DNA of 64,000 nt from an uncultured Parabacteroides sp. (GTDB taxonomy: Bacteria; Bacteroidota; Bacteroidia; Bacteroidales; Tannerellaceae), in NCBI GenBank assembly GCA_944325355.1, contig CALUZS010000001.1, positions 281,776-345,775 on the forward strand, written 5' to 3'. The first letter of the stretch is position 1; each line of letters starts with the position of its first letter. The translations under genes and the position numbers were made by a program. A model generated the notes under the pieces. It saw nothing but the letters and a program-made list of their open reading frames with translations. It was not told the origin of the DNA and ran no database searches. This document shows, one piece after another, positions 18,066 to 24,999 of the stretch.

Positions 18066-18989
18066 TTATTCAAACACGCTCACCGGCCGGCCGACCCATA
18101 CCTGCGGTTGCTGCAACGCAAAAATCGAAGCAATCGTGGATGCCACATCATACTGCATCATGCTCTCTTCGATTTGATAGCCTTTCTTAATGCTTTTTCC
18201 ACAAATAACGAATGGAGTTTCCATCTCTGCCATCGTTCTTCCGCCATGTGTCTTCCCGATGCCACCATGATCGGCAGTGACAATTATAATTGTCTCCTCC
18301 CATATCCCAGCGTCCTTCGTCGCTTTCACTATCTGACCGATATAACCATCTATCTCTTCCAATTTCGCATAATACATCGGAGTATCATGACCTGCCGCAT
18401 GCCCTACATGATCCAACACATCATATTGTACATTCAGCAATGCCGGCTTCTTGTCCTTGATGTAGTCCACAATGAAACGGGTCACCGCCGTCGAGTCTTC
18501 GGACACTTCAGCCACATGTTTATCGTAACTCAGCGACAAGGTATCCACCAAATAACGGATGCCGTCCCATTCATAAATATTACCGATTTCCGCTTCCGGA
18601 GCAGCACTCCGCAACTCTGAAAATACGGTCGGGAATATCCCGTTCCTGTTTACTACTCTCGACGGCAAATCGGGCACTTGCGAACCCCATTCACAATAAC
18701 CATGCAGCTCCGGACCTGCGCCCATGTACATAGACGCCCAGTTCACCGCACTCGATGAAGGCAAAACCGAACGTTTCTCCAACGTATAAGAACCATTCGC
18801 CATCAAATCCCTAATATTGGGAACCTTCGCCTGCTTCATACTATACGAGCCCCAGCCATCGATTCCGATCAAAAAGACATGTTTTGCTTTCCAAGCAGAG
18901 ATTTTTCCTGCCGGTTGCCCCGATGAACAAGAAGACAAAATAACAACCGCACAAGCCATCGCTAAAAAGAAATTTTTTTTCATTGCCAT
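18066..18989 (-). CDS. secreted alkaline-phosphatase-superfamily phosphodiesterase lipoprotein
   Basis: A 307-residue protein with a lipoprotein signal peptide (ILSSC, Cys21), so placed outside the cytoplasm. The type I phosphodiesterase/nucleotide pyrophosphatase (NPP) fold is clear: FLIGIDGWG with metal ligand Asp44, nucleophile region PSSSAVNW (Ser80 or a neighbour), HGYCEW, DHVGHAAGHD and TADHGGIGKTHGG metal ligands in order. It would hydrolyse phosphodiester or pyrophosphate bonds, such as in nucleotides or lipid headgroups; the substrate cannot be read from sequence. It is monocistronic and divergent from the PAP2 phosphatase gene. Confidence 0.85.
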   Translation of the reverse strand: MAMKKNFFLAMACAVVILSSCSSGQPAGKISAWKAKHVFLIGIDGWGSYSMKQAKVPNIRDLMANGSYTLEKRSVLPSSSAVNWASMYMGAGPELHGYCEWGSQVPDLPSRVVNRNGIFPTVFSELRSAAPEAEIGNIYEWDGIRYLVDTLSLSYDKHVAEVSEDSTAVTRFIVDYIKDKKPALLNVQYDVLDHVGHAAGHDTPMYYAKLEEIDGYIGQIVKATKDAGIWEETIIIVTADHGGIGKTHGGRTMAEMETPFVICGKSIKKGYQIEESMMQYDVASTIASIFALQQPQVWVGRPVSVFE

Positions 18990-19107
18990 TAGAATTAAAA
19001 CTAATTGTAACCGTGGATACTATTTATTCTCGTTTTTCGGGGATAAAGCATTTCTTATCCCCGGAACAAATTTAATAATAAATCGGCGCTGCCGACAATA
19101 ATTTCCC
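18990..19107. other. divergent intergenic region with a 9-bp palindromic hairpin
   Basis: Between the phosphodiesterase and PAP2 genes lies an inverted repeat CGGGGATAA/TTATCCCCG (19038-19046 with 19055-19063, 8-base spacer). It is not followed by a T run in the direction of either gene, so an operator or an RNA element of the phosphodiesterase leader is as likely as a terminator. Confidence 0.45.
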
Positions 19108-19138
19108 GTTGATTATTTCATTGTTTTTAATAACTTTG
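19108..19138 (+). promoter_or_regulatory. promoter of the PAP2 phosphatase gene
   Basis: GTTG (19108-19111) and TAACTTTG (19131-19138) form a -33/-7 pair with a 19-base spacer, 34 bases before the ATG. Confidence 0.55.
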
Positions 19139-19172
19139 CGCCCTAAAACCATACAATATTAATACATTTTAC

Positions 19173-20444
19173 ATGAGATTCAAAAATATAACAACGGGAA
19201 TAATGCTGTTTTCCCTTGTCTGCTTGATAAGTATCCCGGCAACAGCTTCAGGCTACCAAGAGATTCTTTTCAAACAGGCAGAAGACAGCATCAGAAAGAA
19301 AGAGACGAAATTTCATAAAACCATTGACCGATTTACAGCTTCACCGTTATACAAGATAACGTATGTGGGTGTCCCCTTAATTGCAAGCGGTTTAATCCTG
19401 CAATGCACCGACCATTCATACAAAGACATGCGTGACACACATATTGACGGTTTCCGTACCTACACAGACGATTATCTGCAATATCTCCCTGCCATCGCCA
19501 TGGTTGGAATGAAAATCGGCGGTGTTGACGGAAGAAGTTCATGGGGGCGTATGATTGTTTCTGACGCATTCTCCGTTGCACTGATGGCAGGTGCAGTAAA
19601 CGGCTTAAAATATACCGTGAAACGGACACGTCCGAACAACCGGGCCAACAACTCGTTCCCATCCGGGCATACGGCAACGGCATTTATGGCAGCAACCATG
19701 CTCAGTAAAGAGTACGGCTGTCGCAGCCCTTGGTACAGTATCGGAGGTTATTCGGTAGCAACAGCTGTCGGCGTGATGCGAATTGCCAACAACAAACATT
19801 GGCTGAGCGACGTTTTGGTCGGCGCCGGCATCGGTATCATCACGACAGAACTCGGCTATTTCCTGGCGGACCTGATATTTAAAGACAAAGGGCTATATGA
19901 ATACTCATCCAAAACACACCTGTATTCACGCGATTACGCGCCCTCGTTCTTAGGTATCTCACTTGGGGCAAGTTTTCCGCTCGGAAATTTCAGTGTCGGT
20001 GGAAAATCATTGGATTTGAAAACGGGAAGTGCAGCAAATGTAGAAGGAGCCTATTTCTTCAACCCTTATATCGGAGTCGGCGGAAGGTTATCCGTCAGCA
20101 GCAACTCGGTAGTGTACGACGGAACAATGCAAGAAGAACTTTTAGGATTGGCTTCGGGCGCAGCTGGAGCTTATTTCTCCTACCCGATTAATACTCGGAT
20201 ATTAGCTGGGAGCAAATTGCTTTGCAGTTATAACCATTACACGGATTATGAACTCGGCAATACCCGCATAGGCGACGAAAACGGGTTCGGTTTCGGTACG
20301 GGAATCAATTTCACTTATCTGGCAAAGCCCAACTTCTCGATTAAATGTTATGCCGATTACAATCTGACACCTTCATTCATTCCGGAGAGCAACCGCTGTG
20401 TAAGCTTTATCCAAATAGGAGGTTCTGCCAATATCTCTTTTTAA
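19173..20444 (+). CDS. PAP2 phosphatase with C-terminal outer-membrane-like domain
   Basis: A 423-residue protein with a signal peptide (about residues 1-26). The PAP2 motifs are intact: KYTVKRTRP (146-154), SFPSGHT (161-167) and R203...H209xxxD213. Residues ~60-230 make this lipid-phosphatase core. The remaining ~190 residues alternate short amphipathic strands (for example PSFLGISLGASFPLG, GAYFFNPYIGVGGRLSV) and end in a strand finishing with Phe, as outer-membrane barrels do. It may therefore be a lipid A or isoprenoid phosphatase with a barrel-like tail. The substrate is not determined. A strong terminator follows. Confidence 0.85.
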   Translation: MRFKNITTGIMLFSLVCLISIPATASGYQEILFKQAEDSIRKKETKFHKTIDRFTASPLYKITYVGVPLIASGLILQCTDHSYKDMRDTHIDGFRTYTDDYLQYLPAIAMVGMKIGGVDGRSSWGRMIVSDAFSVALMAGAVNGLKYTVKRTRPNNRANNSFPSGHTATAFMAATMLSKEYGCRSPWYSIGGYSVATAVGVMRIANNKHWLSDVLVGAGIGIITTELGYFLADLIFKDKGLYEYSSKTHLYSRDYAPSFLGISLGASFPLGNFSVGGKSLDLKTGSAANVEGAYFFNPYIGVGGRLSVSSNSVVYDGTMQEELLGLASGAAGAYFSYPINTRILAGSKLLCSYNHYTDYELGNTRIGDENGFGFGTGINFTYLAKPNFSIKCYADYNLTPSFIPESNRCVSFIQIGGSANISF

Positions 20445-20448
20445 AATT

Positions 20449-20492
20449 ATGAAAAAGGCAGGGAAACTGCATTGCTTCCCTGCCTTTTTCAT
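20449..20492. terminator. bidirectional terminator after the PAP2 gene
   Basis: A 17-bp perfect stem (20449-20465 with 20476-20492) with a 10-base loop, flanked by A and T runs on opposite sides; it serves the PAP2 gene and the convergent SGNH hydrolase gene. Confidence 0.85.
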
Positions 20493-20509
20493 CTCTGAAC
20501 CAATCGGGT

Positions 20510-21184
20510 TTATAACAGTTTGTTCAAGATTCTCATCAGAATCGGTTCCATCACTTTGTAACCTTCCAAGGTCGGATGCACACCATCAAGAGAATACTTT
20601 TGAGGAAGTCCGCCGTTCCCGTCCACCATTGCCGTATAAAAATCAGCATATGGAATTTTATGTTTCGCCGCGTACTCTTTCAACTTCATGTTTAACGCAT
20701 GAATCGTATCAACCGGCTTAACCTCCTTCCGCCATCCGAATTGCGCTGCCGGTGGAATCGAACAAATGACTACTTTAATTTTATTTGCCTGCGCCAATTC
20801 CGCCATAGATATGATATTTTCATACGTATGTTCCGGCGTTACCGCATAATCATTCAAAGCGACATCGTTAGTTCCTGCCATAATGACGACCACCTTCGGA
20901 GACAAGTTAATAACATCTGCACGGAAACGGACAAGCATCTGCGAAGTGACCTGCCCCCCGATACCACGGCAAATAAAATCATTATCCGTGAAAAAGGCAG
21001 GATCCGTACGCTCCCACAACTCCGTAATGGAGTTTCCCATAAATACAACTTTCGCAGGTTTCTCTACTTCAGCATTCGATTGGCTATACCTTCCAAAGTT
21101 AGCCCAATCTTTCGGCTCTTGTGCGACCATTGCCACCGCACTTCCGAACCAACATAACAGCGATAATGCAACTAATCTTATCAT
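20510..21184 (-). CDS. secreted SGNH/GDSL esterase
   Basis: A 224-residue protein with a cleavable signal peptide (about residues 1-21, ending AMVAQ). SGNH blocks are present: block I VFMGNSITELW with Ser52, block II glycine in RGIGGQVT, block III GTND with Asn106, and block V DGVHPTLEGY with Asp200 and His203. This set suits an esterase/acetylhydrolase acting on polysaccharide or lipid esters in the periplasm. The gene starts 20 bases after metF on the same strand, so it is probably read from the metF promoter, although no functional link is apparent. Confidence 0.88.
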   Translation of the reverse strand: MIRLVALSLLCWFGSAVAMVAQEPKDWANFGRYSQSNAEVEKPAKVVFMGNSITELWERTDPAFFTDNDFICRGIGGQVTSQMLVRFRADVINLSPKVVVIMAGTNDVALNDYAVTPEHTYENIISMAELAQANKIKVVICSIPPAAQFGWRKEVKPVDTIHALNMKLKEYAAKHKIPYADFYTAMVDGNGGLPQKYSLDGVHPTLEGYKVMEPILMRILNKLL

Positions 21185-21204
21185 AATTATTGAACTATTT
21201 TTGA

Positions 21205-22155
21205 TTAATAAATTTCTTTCGCCACCGCATATACACTATCCGAAACAAGCATCGTATAAAAATGCAGACTTGGAACACCATGTGCAATCAAATCCCGACA
21301 TTGCCCGATGCACCACTCTATGCCAACGGCTTTTGCTTCATCATCCGTCTTGCATTTACGCAATTCCTTGGCAAACGGTTCAGGTATTTCTGAACGAAAT
21401 ACACGCGGCAATACCGTCAATTGCTTACGCGACATCACCGGCTTAATCCCCGGTACAATAGGAACGGTAATTCCCTCCCGCCTGCATCGCTCAACAAAGG
21501 AATAATATTTTTCATTATCGAAGAACATTTGCGTAACTAAGTATTCCGCTCCGTTACGAATTTTTTCTTTTAAATAAAACATGTCCGACTCCATGTTCGG
21601 GGCTTCCTCATGTTTCTCAGGATAACAAGCCATTCCATAAGAAAACGGAGTTTCTATTCCCTCGATTCTCGAACCGTCCAACGCTATCCCTTGATTAAAA
21701 TTATTCACCTGGATTTGCAAATCCGTTGCATGCTCATGATACAGTTTCGGATCGTCGGCATTTTCCAGCGTTTTCACATCTCCCCGGAGCAACAACAAAT
21801 TCTCTATACCCAAATAATTCAAATCTATCAATGCATATTCCGTCTCATCTTTCGTAAACCCTTTACAAATGATATGGGGTACGGCAGGTATGCCATATTT
21901 ATTCTGGATAGCCGATGCAATCGCTACCGACCCCGGGCGCTTCCGGATGTTTACTTTCTGCAAACTCCCGTCAGGCATCGTCTTATAAATAAATTCGCTA
22001 TGATGAGAAGTGATATTTACATACTTAGGGCCGAATTCTTTCAGTTTATCAATTACCTGATATACTTTCTGTATGCTGTTTCCTTTCAGCGGAGGCTGGA
22101 TTTCAAATGAAAACGCAGTCGTTTTGCTGTTCCTGATTAATTCACTTACTTTCAT
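21205..22155 (-). CDS. metF: methylenetetrahydrofolate reductase
   Basis: A 316-residue TIM-barrel flavoprotein. Motifs seen are AFSFEIQPPLKGNS with the catalytic glutamate, YVNITSHHSEF, PHIICKGFTKDE, LLLRGDVK and VTQMFFDNEKYY. It reduces 5,10-methylene-THF to 5-methyl-THF for methionine synthesis. A promoter with TATATTTG at 22175-22182 lies 20 bases upstream, squeezed between the ATG and the terminator of the M60 peptidase gene. Confidence 0.95.
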   Translation of the reverse strand: MKVSELIRNSKTTAFSFEIQPPLKGNSIQKVYQVIDKLKEFGPKYVNITSHHSEFIYKTMPDGSLQKVNIRKRPGSVAIASAIQNKYGIPAVPHIICKGFTKDETEYALIDLNYLGIENLLLLRGDVKTLENADDPKLYHEHATDLQIQVNNFNQGIALDGSRIEGIETPFSYGMACYPEKHEEAPNMESDMFYLKEKIRNGAEYLVTQMFFDNEKYYSFVERCRREGITVPIVPGIKPVMSRKQLTVLPRVFRSEIPEPFAKELRKCKTDDEAKAVGIEWCIGQCRDLIAHGVPSLHFYTMLVSDSVYAVAKEIY

Positions 22156-22174
22156 ATTTATCCTTTTTAGACGG

Positions 22175-22182
22175 CAAATATA
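22175..22182 (-). promoter_or_regulatory. -7 element of metF
   Basis: TATATTTG on the minus strand, a perfect TAnnTTTG match. Its -33 region would fall inside the preceding terminator stem, so termination and initiation sites overlap. Confidence 0.5.
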
Positions 22183-22185
22183 TGG

Positions 22186-22219
22186 AAAAAACGCAGGTTT
22201 TTCATTACCTGCGTTTTTT
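22186..22219. terminator. terminator of the M60 peptidase gene
   Basis: A 12-bp stem (22186-22197 with 22208-22219), 10-base loop, with a T6 run on the minus strand side. Confidence 0.8.
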
Positions 22220-22222
22220 TAT

Positions 22223-23944
22223 CTATTCCCTTGCTCTCAGCAAAGATTCCAACTCTGAAGGAGTCAATTCCTCTATTTTGCCTTTCTTTACCAGTGCTTC
22301 CATCTCCGATTTGAAGCGGTCGCGCATCTCTGCCGTCATCTCATAACGATACGGACCATAGTCATCGTACTCCAAGGTAAGCAAACGGAAAAAACCGTAA
22401 GCTTCAAAATAGGGATACAAATTCTTCTTTGCCACCAATGACGCTCCTTTGATAAAATTCAATTGAAATGGAACCACGTTCTGGTGACGGTCAGTTCGAG
22501 CCAACTCAGGATTATCCCGTTCGCTGTTACGCATTTTTTCATACAAATCCGGATAAAAATCAGTATAACCCTGCTTCGTAAAATAACATTGAAGCTTCCA
22601 GAAAGGAACCAAACGCTCAAAGACATCGACTTCCAAATAACTCAATGCGTAATCGCCCGATGTTCCATTAGCCGGCTGTATGATGGAATCAGTCATTCCA
22701 CCGGCTCTCCGTGCCGGGCTGACTTTCCCTGCCATGCCGTCTTCCAAGAAATTTTTTTCGGCTGCGTCGAATGCTTTCAACAACCGATTTGGATAGTTAT
22801 AAGTCTGCGTACAATAACGGGTACAAATATTATTGCTTGTCTCACCGAGCCCGCCCCATGACAAATACGGCTGCAGTTGATGAACATGACCTACTTCATG
22901 ACTGAATCCCCAACAGGCATCCTCGTCTTTATTTATCAAACGGTCAGGGTTGGCGACCCGATTCATCGTATCGAACATGAAGGCTACGCCATCACCATCG
23001 CGGAACATATAATAACCATAATTCACCCTGGCGAATATTTTATTCTTCGGGACATGCTTATATTTCACCCATCCGATAATTTCATACTGCCTGTTAACCA
23101 ATGTTTCGTAAACAGACAACAGCTCTTTCCCTTTTCCCGATGCATATTTCTGCAAATCTTTCACCGGATATGCCAGATGCACATTACTTCCTACCGCATC
23201 GAAGACAGGATATACAGCTTCCGACAATAACTTGTCCCATTCTTCATTAGAGTCTTTCGAAGCGTCAAAGTAACCATTCACCGTTCCGTTCACAAAATGT
23301 ACTTTCACATCTTTCTCTTTTTCCGGATTGTCAAAATAGTAATCGATGTAAGCCAATCCGGTCCAATCCGATTTTTTCTCAATAATATTGACTCCGTTCT
23401 TTAAAGAATAAGTCTCCCGGTGTAAACTCCAATCCCTGTCACCCTGCTCCGGAGCATAAAGCTCAGCAACCTTCAGCCCCATTTCAGAACCTGCCTTTAG
23501 TCCTTCCACAACAACAACGTGTTTTCCCGGAGAAAGAACGATTCCGGTCACATGCTGGAATGTACTGTAACCGTTTCCTATATGCATCAACCGGCCTAAG
23601 GCTTCCGGGCTGTAAACCGGTTCAAATGTATTTACACGGAACCGCAACGAATACTCATTCTCGTACAGGGAACGCGCAAGTTTCTGCATTTCCGGAATCC
23701 GGCAAGCTTCAATTTGCTGAATGGAAACCTTCCGTTTCAGTTTTGTCATCAACCGATCTTTAAAAAGTTTTTTCCCTTCTTTTACCCAATCCTCTTCAGA
23801 CACATTTTGGGCGGCAATTTCAGTCTCCAAAACATATTCCGGCTGCGTCTGGATATATCCGGAAGACCATCCCGCCCTGCAAACAAACGATAAAAAAACT
23901 ATCGCGGCAAATAAACGACCTCGTCTCTTTGTTTTCATAACCAT
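22223..23944 (-). CDS. secreted M60-family (enhancin/mucinase-like) metallopeptidase
   Basis: A 573-residue protein with an N-terminal signal segment (FAAIVFLSFVCRAGWSS). The zinc site is HEVGH at residues 349-353 with a further glutamate at 368 (GGLGE), the M60 gluzincin spacing. Upstream (about 100-230) is a beta-sandwich resembling the N-terminal domain of M60-like proteins. M60 enzymes of gut bacteria cleave mucin-type glycoproteins; here that is inference from the family, and no carbohydrate-binding module is present to support it. The gene stands alone with its own terminator, directly downstream of the GNAT gene stop. Confidence 0.88.
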   Translation of the reverse strand: MVMKTKRRGRLFAAIVFLSFVCRAGWSSGYIQTQPEYVLETEIAAQNVSEEDWVKEGKKLFKDRLMTKLKRKVSIQQIEACRIPEMQKLARSLYENEYSLRFRVNTFEPVYSPEALGRLMHIGNGYSTFQHVTGIVLSPGKHVVVVEGLKAGSEMGLKVAELYAPEQGDRDWSLHRETYSLKNGVNIIEKKSDWTGLAYIDYYFDNPEKEKDVKVHFVNGTVNGYFDASKDSNEEWDKLLSEAVYPVFDAVGSNVHLAYPVKDLQKYASGKGKELLSVYETLVNRQYEIIGWVKYKHVPKNKIFARVNYGYYMFRDGDGVAFMFDTMNRVANPDRLINKDEDACWGFSHEVGHVHQLQPYLSWGGLGETSNNICTRYCTQTYNYPNRLLKAFDAAEKNFLEDGMAGKVSPARRAGGMTDSIIQPANGTSGDYALSYLEVDVFERLVPFWKLQCYFTKQGYTDFYPDLYEKMRNSERDNPELARTDRHQNVVPFQLNFIKGASLVAKKNLYPYFEAYGFFRLLTLEYDDYGPYRYEMTAEMRDRFKSEMEALVKKGKIEELTPSELESLLRARE

Positions 23945-23945
23945 A

Positions 23946-24395
23946 TTATAACTCTTTCCTAAAATATAACATATCTACCAACAACTTTCCGTCCTCAACA
24001 ATAGGATGATCATAATTTTGTGTGAAAAATCCCACAACCCGATGCGAATAACTGAAACCGCAATGTTCATAAAAGCCCACTGTTTGCGGAGAGTCTCCCG
24101 TCCCAACCAACAAAGACCGTCCTCCTGCACGGCGGTATCGTCCTTCTATAAAATCCAACATGCGCTTTCCATATCCTTTCTTTTGCCATGAGGGAGATAC
24201 TGCAATGTTTTTCAATTCATAGACACCGGGTAGTTCTTCCGTCACAACTGCAACAGCAACCGTCTCTCCGTCCTCTTCCATTGCATACATCTCACCACGT
24301 TCCAGATAACGATCAACCATACTCTCCTGCTCATCTGCAAGGAGCAACAATTCAAGATAACGTTTTTTATTCTCTTTTATTGATACAAAATTCAT
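23946..24395 (-). CDS. GNAT family N-acetyltransferase
   Basis: From the ATG at 24395 the protein has 149 residues and the GNAT core: ELKNIAVSPSWQKKGYGKRMLDFIE carries the acetyl-CoA pyrophosphate loop (Q/RxxGxG/A type, here QKKGYG), then SLLVGTGDSPQTVGFYEHCGFSYSH. Starts at 24416 or 24533 are in frame; 24533 would lie upstream of the promoter box at 24425-24432 and is disfavoured. The substrate is unknown. The stop is two bases from the M60 gene start, so both may be one transcript. Confidence 0.82.
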   Translation of the reverse strand: MNFVSIKENKKRYLELLLLADEQESMVDRYLERGEMYAMEEDGETVAVAVVTEELPGVYELKNIAVSPSWQKKGYGKRMLDFIEGRYRRAGGRSLLVGTGDSPQTVGFYEHCGFSYSHRVVGFFTQNYDHPIVEDGKLLVDMLYFRKEL

Positions 24396-24424
24396 TGGAT
24401 TTCCCACTCTTTCCATTTTCCCAA

Positions 24425-24432
24425 CAAATATA
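24425..24432 (-). promoter_or_regulatory. -7 element of the GNAT (and M60) gene
   Basis: TATATTTG on the minus strand. A TTTG lies upstream, but 23 bases away rather than 19-20. A second TATATTTG occurs about 80 bases farther upstream on the same strand. Confidence 0.4.
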
Positions 24433-24770
24433 GTGAAAGGTGAGCGCAATGGCAACAAACTTGTTTGATTATCATTGCCGAACCGTATCCTATATTGTGC
24501 TTTAGGCACAAATATATACAAAAAGTTAATCATAAAGCCGCAAAACCATCTGAAAAACTACACCTGCCACACCATACATAGGTCGACAAGAAAATACTCT
24601 CTGGGAATGCCCTGGCAATTCACAGAAAAAACAGCAGTTACTCACTACTCCCGTTAACTATTTACAAGCAATAAAAAGAAAAAGCTATCAATTCGTACAC
24701 TTTTTCGGACAAAATGTATACAGATATGGAAATTTATCCGTAATATTGCGCAAACATTAAAAAACGGAAC
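24433..24770. other. intergenic region between GNAT and the threonine leader
   Basis: AT-rich DNA. It holds a second minus-strand TATATTTG near 24505 and a short TTGTGC/GCACAA inverted repeat (24491-24507). I find no exact plus-strand TAnnTTTG for the threonine operon; TAATATTG near 24751 is a near match. No further gene is seen. Confidence 0.5.
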
Positions 24771-24839
24771 ATGAATATTGTAAATGTTGCTTATTATACA
24801 ACAGTATTAATGGGAACCCCTCACGGGGTGAATCTATAA
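24771..24839 (+). CDS. putative threonine-operon leader peptide, 22 codons
   Basis: A short frame, ATG to TAA, encodes MNIVNVAYYTTVLMGTPHGV followed by Asn-Leu. It has three Thr, five Ile/Val, two Leu and two Met in 22 residues, i.e. amino acids of the aspartate/branched-chain group. It lies 160 bases before thrA and just upstream of alternative hairpins ending in a T-rich tract, the layout of ribosome-mediated attenuation. Codons 16-20 also form a small hairpin (24816-24829). Thr codons are not densely clustered as in enterobacterial thrL, so the call is tentative. Confidence 0.45.
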   Translation: MNIVNVAYYTTVLMGTPHGVNL

Positions 24840-24852
24840 ACATTCTTATCTA

Positions 24853-24957
24853 AGCGGTATATTTCCAAGAGCCGCTCCTTAACAACATACCGGAAATATT
24901 CCGGTATCTGAAATCTATTCTCGATTACTTTATTCCGGAATCCTATTTTTGTTTTGA
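24853..24957 (+). promoter_or_regulatory. putative attenuator upstream of thrA
   Basis: Three pairings are visible: AGCGG/CCGCT (24853-24857 with 24872-24876); a 9-bp hairpin (24887-24895 with 24899-24907); and a competing 7-bp pairing of 24898-24904 with 24935-24941. The last is followed by CCTATTTTTGTTTT, a terminator-like tail. The second and third share the same strand and exclude each other, as antiterminator and terminator would. Confidence 0.5.
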
Positions 24958-24999
24958 TAAAAAACGGAAAAAGATTCCTTATCATTTCAAACGGACGTC

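Noticed and set aside
20449..20721. A short protein-coding frame after the PAP2 gene
   Set aside because: Its start codons lie inside the 17-bp terminator stem, and the rest is antisense to the SGNH hydrolase gene.
24816..24829. The ACCCC/GGGGT hairpin as a terminator
   Set aside because: It is only 5 bp, lies inside the leader ORF and has no T run; it may still act as a pause element.
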